Shown here in pieces: positions 14,707 through 22,319 of a DNA stretch of 34,039 bases. The stretch's first letter is position 1. Each line of letters begins with the position of its first letter. Both the position numbers and the translations under genes were made by a program. This stretch comes from Bacillota bacterium (GTDB lineage Bacteria > Bacillota > Clostridia > Clostridiales > Clostridiaceae): assembly GCA_030706015.1 (NCBI GenBank), contig JAUZPI010000046.1, positions 1 through 34,039 of the forward strand. The letters are read 5' to 3'. Under the pieces are notes generated by a model, which worked only from the letters and a program-made list of their open reading frames with translations, did not search any database and was not told where the DNA came from.

Positions 14707-16734
14707 CTATTTACCATATTGACTAAAAATATTCTTTACCTTAGGTACAACATAATGGCTGCCGCCTTTATCCTTTACGTTTTCTATCATACATAGAACT
14801 AAGAGTTTTGGATTATTAGTATTAACAGCAACAAACCAACCGTTTTCGGTTCCATTAGAAGCACCTTGAGTAGCCTTGATTTCTGCAGTTCCTGTTTTAC
14901 CGGCCAAAGGTATATCTGGCATATATGATTCATGTCCTGTACCTTCATTGTTAGTAACTACTTGGCTTAGGTCACCTAAAATCGTATTAGCTATATCTGA
15001 TGAAAACACATTTTGTTTCCATACCGATGGTGATGGATTATCCTTATATTGTAGGTAAGGATTTATTATATTACCATTGTTAACAAAAGAGGTATATATG
15101 TCTGCCAGGTGAACTGGATTAACCATAACTTCACCTTGACCATATCCGCTGTCAGCAAGTTGAATATCATTTTTGATAGTCCCATTAGTAGAAATAACTG
15201 AATCATTAAGCGCATATTCAAAAGGTAAGGTTTCACCTATACCAAAATTTTTAGTTTCGTTTATTAAATTGTCACTGCCAATATCCAATGCAGTTTGGGC
15301 GAAGAAAATATTGTCTGAATGTACTAATGCATTTAAAAGGTTCGCTGGTCCGCCGTATTCTTCTACCCTAGTAACAAAATAGTTTCCCCAGCTTTTATCC
15401 TTCTGCCATTTCAGCCCTGTTATATTTTTGGTTGAATCTGTAGTTAGTTTATTTGTTTTTAACGCTATAGCTGTAGTAATTGGTTTAAAAGTAGAGCCAG
15501 GTGAAAAGGTCTTTTGGAATCGGTTAGTAAGTGGTTTATTAGCATCTGTATTTAATGTCTGCCATTCTGCATTTGACATACCTAATACAAAATCATTTGG
15601 ATCGTAGGAAGGGCTGCTTACCAATGCTAGTACCTCTCCAGTTTTTGGCTGTAGAACCACGCCTGTTCCAGGTTCATTGTTTAGCTGATCGAATATCGAA
15701 GCTTGGATATTTGAATCAATAGTAAGCTTCAGATCAGTTCCATTTTTAGGATCTTTTTTAGCAATGGTTTTCTTTTTATTTCCCTTACTGTCCACAATAT
15801 ATATCTCTGCTCCGTTAGTGGCCCTTAGCGTTTTTTCGTATATCCTTTCAAGACCTGCCTTACCTATATAGTCGTCAGTGCTATAACCCTCACCTTTAAG
15901 GTTTTTCAAATCATCTGAGGTAACTTTTTGAACATAACCAATCAAATGAGCAGCCTTTGCCATTAGAGGGTACACTCTTGAATCCTTGTCATGTATAGCT
16001 ACACCTGGAATGGATGAAAGCTTTGTAAGTTTATCTGTATTATTTTTTGATATAACATCTATTGGAACATACATATCAGATTTAACATAGGAGGCCGTAA
16101 GCTTTTTATTTATTTGGTCCACAGTAATATTTAAAATCTGGGAAATCTGATTTTTGGAGTTTTCAGCATCTGTTCCAAGCTTAGCTGGAACTATTCCTAT
16201 TTCAGCAGCAGAGCCATTGGCAGCAAGGGCTACACCATTTCGATCTAATATTTGGCCTCTTAAACCAGGCTTTTTTGCTATTCTAACTTTATCGTCATCA
16301 GATAAATCAGGAAAAATCATTTTATTACTCCATATTACATGCCAAACTTTTTCCTTGTTCGTACTATCCTGCTTTAGAAAGGCTGTGCTGGTAAATTTAA
16401 TTGTACCAGCAGCAGTTTCCATGCTTACGGTATAAGGGATAGAGATTTTGCCTTCTTTATCTGTTTTATAACTACTTGGGTATGTAGCTTTTACTGATAA
16501 TTTTGATACCTCAATACCATTATAAATATTGATGTATTTTTTAATAAAGTCATCCTTTTTAATGTTCTTTTTATTCTCTTCGCTTATATTGTTATACATA
16601 GCTTCGAAATTACTTTTGTTCCATGCATTTAGATAAGCTTCAAATGCATCCTTAGGCGTTTGTGATTTAGTACAACCTAAAGGAAGTATTATTGCAATAA
16701 CAATTAACAGAGGGATAAAAATAATCTTTTTCAT
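14707..16734 (-). CDS. MecA/PBP3-type class B penicillin-binding lipoprotein
   Basis: A 675-residue transpeptidase that cross-links peptidoglycan on the outer face of the membrane. It begins with a lipoprotein signal (lipobox LPLGC, Cys21), followed by a MecA_N (NTF2-like) domain at about 28-140, a PBP dimerisation domain (about 158-325; GLRGQILDRNG at 157-167) and the transpeptidase domain (about 355-670) with all three active-site motifs: SxxK at 414-417 (STFK), SxN at 473-475 (SDN) and KTG at 613-615. This is the layout of MecA, Enterococcus Pbp5 and Bacillus PbpC, some of which have low beta-lactam affinity; resistance here is only an inference. I take the second ATG (16734), since AGGT then has normal spacing; ATG 16740 is too close. 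No blaR/mecR-type regulator is adjacent. Confidence 0.94.
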   Translation of the reverse strand: MKKIIFIPLLIVIAIILPLGCTKSQTPKDAFEAYLNAWNKSNFEAMYNNISEENKKNIKKDDFIKKYINIYNGIEVSKLSVKATYPSSYKTDKEGKISIPYTVSMETAAGTIKFTSTAFLKQDSTNKEKVWHVIWSNKMIFPDLSDDDKVRIAKKPGLRGQILDRNGVALAANGSAAEIGIVPAKLGTDAENSKNQISQILNITVDQINKKLTASYVKSDMYVPIDVISKNNTDKLTKLSSIPGVAIHDKDSRVYPLMAKAAHLIGYVQKVTSDDLKNLKGEGYSTDDYIGKAGLERIYEKTLRATNGAEIYIVDSKGNKKKTIAKKDPKNGTDLKLTIDSNIQASIFDQLNNEPGTGVVLQPKTGEVLALVSSPSYDPNDFVLGMSNAEWQTLNTDANKPLTNRFQKTFSPGSTFKPITTAIALKTNKLTTDSTKNITGLKWQKDKSWGNYFVTRVEEYGGPANLLNALVHSDNIFFAQTALDIGSDNLINETKNFGIGETLPFEYALNDSVISTNGTIKNDIQLADSGYGQGEVMVNPVHLADIYTSFVNNGNIINPYLQYKDNPSPSVWKQNVFSSDIANTILGDLSQVVTNNEGTGHESYMPDIPLAGKTGTAEIKATQGASNGTENGWFVAVNTNNPKLLVLCMIENVKDKGGSHYVVPKVKNIFSQYGK

Positions 16735-16838
16735 AATCATACCTACTTTCAGAGTTTATAAACTTAGTGACACTATGAATAAACCCAAGCAGTCTATTTA
16801 ATCATGGGGTAATTAATGTATCACGTACTTTTGGTATT

Positions 16839-16847
16839 ATTATACCA
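16839..16847 (-). promoter_or_regulatory. Extended -10 promoter of the penicillin-binding protein gene
   Basis: On the minus strand the sequence is TGGTATAAT, a perfect TGnTATAAT extended -10 element; no clear -35 lies 17 bases upstream. The element is embedded in the near-palindrome GGTATTATTATACC (16833-16846). The predicted leader is about 98 bases. Confidence 0.5.
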
Positions 16848-16984
16848 TTTTATGGTTTGATGCTAGTAGTTAAATATATAAATTTAAAAAAAAGTTTACT
16901 AGGTGGTGAAATATACATTGATTTTATGATATTATCTATACAATAGGAGAAGTCATACAACACTAAGGAGTGGTAGTATCACTA

Positions 16985-18316
16985 ATGAGAAAGGCAGGGA
17001 CTTTTATGTCAATATCAAAGGAATGTTATAGTAGTTTATCATTAAAATTAGATCGATTAATGGTATACAGAGATTTATTAAATGATCCAATTGTAGCATC
17101 GATCAAGAGACTTGTATGTGCCATAAGCAGTGAGGCTGAAATAAATGAAATTAATAAATTATATTATGAATATAGTTTTAATTTATTGAAGCAGTCTGAA
17201 ACTTTAGGACTTAAAGGTAAACTTCATAAGGCTTATACCATAAATCTTTTAATAACCAGTAAGAATTTTTTTAGTTTAACTTGTGAAAAATACGGTAAAA
17301 ATATAGGAAGCAGTCTATATAATATAGCCATAAATGATTTAGAGATAATTAAAGCATTTATGGATTTAAATTTTGATGATATCAGGGAGTTATTAAGTGC
17401 GCCAAATCTTTTGAATGATTATAGTCCCACATCCAGTGCGGTAAATTTAAAGGAATATGATACTTATAAAGAAGAGTTGCTTCAGGTTGATACTGTACAA
17501 GCTCTAGCAGACAAGGTAATAAATTATTATTTCAAGTTTGGCAGCGGAGAAATAGCAAATCACATTGCCTTTCGCTGGAATGACAAAAATGGATTAATTG
17601 GAGTTAAAAACTATGATCCGATTCAATTTGATGATATAGTAGGATACCAATATCAAAAAGAAACGCTTATAAACAATACTGAAGCATTTATAAAGGGGCA
17701 CCAAGCTAATAATGTTCTACTAGTAGGTGCAAGGGGTACAGGTAAATCATCCTCCATAAAGGCTTTAATAAATAGGTATCATAGTGAAGGACTACGTCTA
17801 TTGGAAATCACAAAAACTCAGCTATTAAGTCTTCCAGAGATTTTAGATGAATTAAAGCAAAGAGGTAAGAAATTTATTTTATTTATTGACGATTTATCCT
17901 TTGAAGAAGGAGAAATAGAGTACAAACAAATGAAATCTATCTTAGATGGAGGCATAGAACAGACACCAGATAATGTGCTTATATATGCAACTTCAAACAG
18001 GAGACATTTAATAAAGGAAACCTGGGCTGATAGAGCAAAAAATGCAACTGCGGAAGAAATACATGAATCAGATACTGTAAATGAGAAGCTTTCTCTTTCA
18101 GATAGATTTGGAATCACTCTTACATTTATTACTCCAAATCAAAATGAATATTTAGCAATGGTAGAGAGAATTGCTGAAAAGCATAATCTGAATATACCTG
18201 CAGATACTTTAAGACAAGAAGCCATTAAGTGGGAACTTTCTCAAAAAGGCCGCTCAGGAAGAACTGCAAAACAATTTGTAAATTATCTATCAAACCTGCA
18301 AGATCTAAAAGATTAG
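16985..18316 (+). CDS. DUF815-family AAA ATPase
   Basis: A 443-residue cytoplasmic protein. The C-terminal half is a P-loop ATPase with Walker A GARGTGKS (248-255), Walker B FILFIDDLSFEE (about 297-308), a sensor-like ATSNRRHL and a following Arg-rich lid (KGRSGRTAKQFVN near the C-terminus). The sequence from about residue 210 (YDPIQFDDIVGYQYQKETL) to the end matches the DUF815 family, which is widespread but functionally uncharacterised. The N-terminal 200 residues are mostly helical with no motif I recognise. Start choice is uncertain: GTG 16970 overlaps the GGAG site, ATG 16985 is 14 bases after it, and ATG 17006 has GGGA five bases before. I use 16985. The gene is divergent from the penicillin-binding protein gene and monocistronic. 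Confidence 0.85.
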   Translation: MRKAGTFMSISKECYSSLSLKLDRLMVYRDLLNDPIVASIKRLVCAISSEAEINEINKLYYEYSFNLLKQSETLGLKGKLHKAYTINLLITSKNFFSLTCEKYGKNIGSSLYNIAINDLEIIKAFMDLNFDDIRELLSAPNLLNDYSPTSSAVNLKEYDTYKEELLQVDTVQALADKVINYYFKFGSGEIANHIAFRWNDKNGLIGVKNYDPIQFDDIVGYQYQKETLINNTEAFIKGHQANNVLLVGARGTGKSSSIKALINRYHSEGLRLLEITKTQLLSLPEILDELKQRGKKFILFIDDLSFEEGEIEYKQMKSILDGGIEQTPDNVLIYATSNRRHLIKETWADRAKNATAEEIHESDTVNEKLSLSDRFGITLTFITPNQNEYLAMVERIAEKHNLNIPADTLRQEAIKWELSQKGRSGRTAKQFVNYLSNLQDLKD

Positions 18317-18324
18317 AATAAGTG

Positions 18325-18370
18325 AAAGGCTATACCCTAATAATACTTATAAGGGCATAGCCTTTATTGT
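18325..18370 (+). terminator. Intrinsic terminator after the AAA ATPase gene
   Basis: AAAGGCTATACCCT (18325-18338) pairs with AGGGCATAGCCTTT (18352-18365) with one A/C mismatch, then ATTGTTA. Confidence 0.82.
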
Positions 18371-18382
18371 TATAAAAATATT

Positions 18383-18413
18383 ATATTTGTTATATTTATT
18401 ATATAACAAATAT
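18383..18413. promoter_or_regulatory. 31-bp dyad, predicted operator for the GntR regulator encoded at 27391
   Basis: ATATTTGTTATAT (18383-18395) and ATATAACAAATAT (18401-18413) are perfect reverse complements around a 5-base centre. It lies just upstream of the ABC transporter promoter. An almost identical dyad of the same total length is found at 27338-27368, directly before the GntR gene. The shared sequence is the main evidence that this is an operator. Confidence 0.75.
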
Positions 18414-18414
18414 G

Positions 18415-18423
18415 TGTTATAAT
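18415..18423 (+). promoter_or_regulatory. Extended -10 promoter of the ABC transporter operon
   Basis: TGTTATAAT is a perfect TGnTATAAT extended -10 (TATAAT at 18418-18423). The dyad at 18383-18413 covers the -35 region, so a bound repressor would block the polymerase. Confidence 0.6.
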
Positions 18424-18481
18424 TAATTTATAGATAGCCTTATATATTATTTTTACAAAATGTTATGCGGAGAGTGATAAA

Positions 18482-19207
18482 ATGATTCAGTTAAATAATG
18501 TAAGTAAAAGCTATAATGGAACTAAGAAGGCAGTAGATAACATTGATTTAACTATTAATGATGGAGAAATTTTTGGATTTATAGGTCATAATGGTGCTGG
18601 AAAGACTACTACCATGAAGATGATAACAGGAATTATTCAACCTGACATCGGAAATATAAAGATAAATGGTGTTGATGTAGTTAAGGATCCTCTAAAATCA
18701 AAACAGCAATTTGGATATGTTCCGGATAGTCCGGATATGTTTTTGAGACTAACAGGATTAGAATATTTAAACTTTATGGCGGATGTATATGATGTACCTG
18801 TTTCATCTAGAAAAGATAAAATCGAAAGCTTGAGCAGCAGATTTGAAATGAAGGAAGCCTTAAATGATAAAATACAGAGTTACTCTCATGGAATGAGACA
18901 AAAAATTGTTATCATGGGAGTTTTAATTCATGAACCTTCTGTTTGGATATTAGATGAACCTATGACTGGACTAGATCCAAAAGCATCTTTTACATTAAAA
19001 CAGATGATGAGAGAACATGCCGACAACGGAAAAACTGTTTTCTTTTCAACTCATGTACTTGAAGTTGCAGAAAAGTTATGTGATAAGGTTGCTATCATTA
19101 ATAAGGGAAAAATAATATTTTCAGGTACCTTAGAAGAATTAAAGGAACACTTCAAAACAAATGAATCACTTGAAAAAATATTTTTGGAGATGACAGAAAA
19201 TGAGTAA
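18482..19207 (+). CDS. ABC transporter ATP-binding protein, YtrB-like
   Basis: A 241-residue ATPase subunit. Walker A is GHNGAGKT (35-42), the signature is degenerate (YSHGM at 134-138 in place of LSGGQ, common in ABC-2-type exporters), Walker B is VWILDEP (154-160), and the H-loop is in FFSTHVLEVAE. A short C-terminal extension (about 215-241) follows the nucleotide-binding fold. GGAG lies 9 bases before the ATG. The last 8 bases overlap the permease start (ATGAGTAA), so the two are coupled and form one transporter. The pair is predicted to be repressed by the YtrA-type GntR protein at 27391, because the operators match. The substrate is unknown; YtrA-linked transporters in Bacillus answer to cell-wall-active antibiotics. 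Confidence 0.93.
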   Translation: MIQLNNVSKSYNGTKKAVDNIDLTINDGEIFGFIGHNGAGKTTTMKMITGIIQPDIGNIKINGVDVVKDPLKSKQQFGYVPDSPDMFLRLTGLEYLNFMADVYDVPVSSRKDKIESLSSRFEMKEALNDKIQSYSHGMRQKIVIMGVLIHEPSVWILDEPMTGLDPKASFTLKQMMREHADNGKTVFFSTHVLEVAEKLCDKVAIINKGKIIFSGTLEELKEHFKTNESLEKIFLEMTENE

Positions 19208-20855
19208 GTTTTTTATGCTGACTAAAGTACTTTTAAAGAATGGAGGAAACCCCTTCAAATCTTCAAGAAATAAGAAAAGTAGTTTAAATATTTTAATTTT
19301 AATCATAGCCTTTATACCCATAATTGCAAGTAGTACCCTTGGGCTTATACAATCCTATGGCATATTTGAAAAACTTCATTTAGAGGGTGCTATATTAGCT
19401 GGATCATTGGTTTCGGCAAGCATGGCAATGATTATTTTTGGAATCCTTTATGTTATCAGTATATACTATTTTGTAGATGATACGGTACATTTATTAACCA
19501 TGCCTTTAAGACCTTATGCTATTTTGGGAGCTAAGTTTATTTTAGTAACTATATTTCAATATTTTGTGGAGGCAATTACATTTCTCCCGGTTCTTATAGC
19601 TTTTGGTGTGAAAATTGGTACTGTGACCTATTGGATTTATGCATTAATTGTATATATTACACTGCCTGTTATACCCAATGTAATATGTTCACTTATCAGT
19701 ATAGTAATTATGGCTTTTGGAAAGTTTTTTAGAAATAAGGATAGAATTAAAATCGTGTCAGGTATGCTGGCTATTGCCTTTGCCATTGGCATAAACCTAG
19801 CAATGAAATTTTTGAGCGCTGGAAGTATAGAATCCATAGCAAATAGCAAAGATTTAATTGATAAAGTGACTATGACTTTTCCAAGCTGTAGAATAGCTGC
19901 CTCAAGTCTTTTAAATAATACTTCTTCAGAGGGATTAATAGATTTAATAATATTCATTTTAGTTAGTGCTGCTGCAGTAATTATATTTATTATTATAGCA
20001 GAAGGTTTATATTTAAAAGGGGTAGTGGGATTAACCCAAAGTGGTTCCAGTGGAAAGCAAGTTTCAAGTGAAGAAATTGGCAGACATTCAGTAAAACGTC
20101 CTCAATTGATTTCATTTGCAATTAACGAGTGGAAAGCATTATACAGGACTCCGGCATATCTTTTAAACTGTGTTTTTGGAAGTGTACTTTTTCCTCCGTT
20201 AATGGTGACAATATATGTAATTTCAGCTAGAGGACATTTCATTGCTATTCCTGCAAACTCTGTGATATTGGGTGTTGCAACAGTGGTATGTATTGAATTG
20301 AGCTCATTTAATATGGTTTCAGCTACAGCTGTTTCAAGGGAAGGGAAGAACTTTTTTATTAGCAGATTCATTCCTGTTCCTTTTAAAACACAGGTTTTAG
20401 GAAAACTTATTCCTGGCTTGTTTTTGAGTTATTTTTCATTAATAGTATTAGCTGTTATGGCTATCATAATCTTTAAGATTAGTCCAATATTTGTGTTGAT
20501 GGTGCTTCTGACAAGTAGTTTAGGAATAACAGCTTCTAATGCCTTTGCTTTGTTTGTAGATATTAATTTTCCTTCTTTAGAATGGGATGATGAAACAAAG
20601 GCAGTAAAACAAAATCTAAATGTGGGCATTCAGATGATTGTTACACTGATTATTTTTGGGCTGGCGGCTTTCTTATTGGTATTGCTTAATTTAGGCTTAT
20701 ATTCAGGTTTTATACTATTGATATTAATTAATGGGATTCTTTCTATTGCTGCTTATATGCTACTGATGAAGAAAGGCGTGAAGATTTACTCTAATAGTTT
20801 AAATTATTTTGTCAATACAGTTAGTAAGAAGTGGATAAAAAGAAAAAAACATTAA
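19200..20855 (+). CDS. ABC transporter permease, ABC-2-like
   Basis: A 551-residue membrane protein with about 12 hydrophobic helices in two groups of six, split by a hydrophilic segment at about 275-305 (SGSSGKQVSSEEIGRHSVK) that would be cytoplasmic. Its first 30 residues are basic. It overlaps the ATPase gene by 8 bases and the pair makes a complete ABC exporter-like unit. The fold of two joined halves suggests an internally duplicated permease that could act as a single-chain membrane part. I do not recognise a substrate family. It ends in a basic tail (KKWIKRKKH) nine bases before a strong terminator. Confidence 0.85.
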   Translation: MSKFFMLTKVLLKNGGNPFKSSRNKKSSLNILILIIAFIPIIASSTLGLIQSYGIFEKLHLEGAILAGSLVSASMAMIIFGILYVISIYYFVDDTVHLLTMPLRPYAILGAKFILVTIFQYFVEAITFLPVLIAFGVKIGTVTYWIYALIVYITLPVIPNVICSLISIVIMAFGKFFRNKDRIKIVSGMLAIAFAIGINLAMKFLSAGSIESIANSKDLIDKVTMTFPSCRIAASSLLNNTSSEGLIDLIIFILVSAAAVIIFIIIAEGLYLKGVVGLTQSGSSGKQVSSEEIGRHSVKRPQLISFAINEWKALYRTPAYLLNCVFGSVLFPPLMVTIYVISARGHFIAIPANSVILGVATVVCIELSSFNMVSATAVSREGKNFFISRFIPVPFKTQVLGKLIPGLFLSYFSLIVLAVMAIIIFKISPIFVLMVLLTSSLGITASNAFALFVDINFPSLEWDDETKAVKQNLNVGIQMIVTLIIFGLAAFLLVLLNLGLYSGFILLILINGILSIAAYMLLMKKGVKIYSNSLNYFVNTVSKKWIKRKKH

Positions 20856-20863
20856 AAATAATT

Positions 20864-20909
20864 AATGACCAAAGTTTAATGATGAACTTTGGTCATTGCA
20901 TTTTATTTA
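20864..20909 (+). terminator. Intrinsic terminator after the ABC permease gene
   Basis: AATGACCAAAGTT (20864-20876) pairs perfectly with AACTTTGGTCATT (20885-20897) over an 8-base loop, followed by GCATTTTATTTATT. Confidence 0.92.
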
Positions 20910-21005
20910 TTCTTTTTTTAGCTTTTTCTCAAGGTGAAATCACATATAAATCGATAGTATTGCGGGTATAATATATAGGATTATTAAAGTGGAGGTAATA
21001 TTCTT

Positions 21006-21056
21006 ATGGATTTAGAAAAACTATCAAGCAAAATCAAGGTAAGTGGAAAGAAGTAA
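21006..21056 (+). CDS. Possible 16-residue peptide or gene remnant upstream of msrA
   Basis: ATG at 21006 follows GGAGG (20991-20995) at a usable distance and a TATAAT box at 20967-20972. It runs only 17 codons to TAA at 21054-21056, giving MDLEKLSSKIKVSGKK. The signals are better than expected for a chance ORF. It could be a leader peptide for msrA, 74 bases downstream, a tiny basic peptide, or the 5' end of a decayed gene. No attenuator-like hairpin was seen. Confidence 0.3.
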   Translation: MDLEKLSSKIKVSGKK

Positions 21057-21130
21057 AAATTTGATATTGTTATCTTTATAGAATTTAAAGATAATATTTA
21101 ATAGATAAATGTAAAGAAGAGGTGTGAAAT

Positions 21131-21616
21131 ATGAAGGATATAGTTTTCGCTGGAGGATGTTTTTGGGGCGTTGAGGCATATTTTAATTTAATTGATGGAG
21201 TAATGAATACTAAAGTTGGATATGCGAACGGTAATACAGAGAATCCTACTTACGAAGCAGTTTGTAGCAAAAATACGGGATTTGCAGAAGCATGTTATAT
21301 TACCTATGAAGAAAATAAAGTAAGCCTTACTGAATTATTGAGGGCTTATTGGAAAGTAGTAGATCCAACTATACTAAATAGACAGGGGCATGATATAGGT
21401 ACCCAATATAGGACAGGTATTTATTATAAGGATGAAAGTGATTTACCTTGTATATTAAAATCAAGAGAAGAAGAACAACAAAAATATGATAAACCGATTG
21501 TAACTGAAATAGATTTTCTGAAAAATTTTTATAATGCAGAGGAATATCATCAGAAATATCTTGAAAAAAACCCCACAGGTTACTGTCATATACCAAGAGA
21601 ACTACTAAAGAGATAG
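21131..21616 (+). CDS. msrA: Peptide methionine-S-sulfoxide reductase MsrA
   Basis: Reduces methionine S-sulfoxide in proteins and free methionine, protecting the cell from oxidants. The 161-residue protein has the catalytic motif GGCFWGVE with Cys10, the Glu of the conserved xAE motif (E53) and the DIGTQYRT segment (88-95). A likely resolving cysteine is C152 in TGYCHI; C45, C54 and C107 are also present. The position before A-E that is His in most MsrA (GHAE) is Phe here (GFAE, 50-53). Length is short, without an MsrB fusion. GAGGTG lies 6-11 bases before the ATG. It is followed after 37 bases by a phosphodiesterase gene and shares its terminator. Confidence 0.94.
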   Translation: MKDIVFAGGCFWGVEAYFNLIDGVMNTKVGYANGNTENPTYEAVCSKNTGFAEACYITYEENKVSLTELLRAYWKVVDPTILNRQGHDIGTQYRTGIYYKDESDLPCILKSREEEQQKYDKPIVTEIDFLKNFYNAEEYHQKYLEKNPTGYCHIPRELLKR

Positions 21617-21653
21617 ATATATTTGTTAGACTTTTATTTGAGGTGGATTTGAA

Positions 21654-22118
21654 ATGAAAGACTTTATAATAGGCGTTATTTCTGATACCCATGGATTGCT
21701 AAGAGAGGAAGCAGTCCTTGCATTAAAAGGAGCAGACTTGATAATTCATGCGGGAGACATTGGTAATATGAAGATTATTAAAGAACTTGAAAAGGAAGCA
21801 CCTGTAGTTTATGTACGTGGAAATTGTGATAAGGAGGAATGGGCGCAACAGGTTCACTTAAATGAGGTTGTTGAAATAGGAGATAAGCTAATTTATGTTT
21901 TGCATGATGTGGATACATTAGATTTAGATCCTGCAGCTTCTGGGTTTCATGTGGTAGTATATGGACATTCTCATAAACCATCTATATCCTATAAGGAAGA
22001 AGTATTATTTTTAAATCCAGGCAGTGCTGGTCCAAGAAGGTTCAAGCTTCCTACAAGTATTGCTTTAATAGATATAAACAATGCAGTTATGAAACCAAGA
22101 ATCATTGAAATATTATAA
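21654..22118 (+). CDS. YfcE/MJ0936-type metallophosphoesterase
   Basis: A 154-residue calcineurin-like phosphodiesterase. All metal-binding motifs are visible in order: DTH (SDTHG, 10-14), HAGD (32-35), GNCD (56-59), the His of VLHD, and GHSH near residue 105, with NPGSAGPRR afterwards. This is the compact YfcE family, which hydrolyses phosphodiesters in vitro and whose cellular substrate is generally unknown. GAGGTGG lies 8 bases before the ATG. It is probably co-transcribed with msrA from the promoter upstream, since no terminator separates them, and it ends at a strong hairpin. Confidence 0.9.
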   Translation: MKDFIIGVISDTHGLLREEAVLALKGADLIIHAGDIGNMKIIKELEKEAPVVYVRGNCDKEEWAQQVHLNEVVEIGDKLIYVLHDVDTLDLDPAASGFHVVVYGHSHKPSISYKEEVLFLNPGSAGPRRFKLPTSIALIDINNAVMKPRIIEIL

Positions 22119-22127
22119 AATAACATT

Positions 22128-22172
22128 AAAAAAGAAGGTTTTTCTAATTTATAGAAAAACTTTCTTTTTTAA
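22128..22172 (+). terminator. Intrinsic terminator after the phosphodiesterase gene
   Basis: An 18-bp stem, 22128-22145 with 22153-22170, one G-T wobble, loop AATTTAT, with a six-T end. The A-run at its start could also give termination on the other strand, though no minus-strand gene is near. Confidence 0.92.
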
Positions 22173-22192
22173 TAATTGTTATTGATTATTTT

Positions 22193-22221
22193 TTGATAAA
22201 GGATTAATATAATAATATAAG
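22193..22221 (+). promoter_or_regulatory. Promoter of the suf operon
   Basis: TTGATA (22193-22198), 17 bases, TATAAG (22216-22221). Each box matches at least four of six consensus bases. The leader would be about 90 bases. The IscR-like site begins at the base after the -10. Confidence 0.55.
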
Positions 22222-22246
22222 AAACCAGAGTAAAATAGTCTGATAT
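22222..22246. promoter_or_regulatory. IscR/Rrf2-like site over the suf transcription start
   Basis: The 25 bases match 20 positions, counted by hand, of the E. coli type 1 IscR consensus as I remember it (ATASYYGACTRWWWYAGTCRRSTAT). The core is GAGT-AAAAT-AGTC. It covers the predicted start point, which is where a repressor would act. No Rrf2 regulator is encoded in the window. Confidence 0.45.
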
Positions 22247-22275
22247 AAAACAAAGTGAATTTTTTTAATTTTAAT

Positions 22276-22291
22276 CCAGAGTGAAATGCTC
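22276..22291. promoter_or_regulatory. Second copy of the suf leader element
   Basis: CCAGAGTGAAATGCTC repeats CCAGAGTAAAATAGTC (22225-22240) at 13 of 16 positions, 51 bp downstream. It contains GAG-N7-CTC symmetry. It may be a second binding site of the same regulator. Confidence 0.4.
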
Positions 22292-22319
22292 AACATTAAA
22301 ATTATAAGGAGAGATAACA

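Noticed and set aside
22225..22291. CRISPR-like direct repeat before sufC
   Set aside because: Only two imperfect copies, inside a promoter and leader, with no further units.
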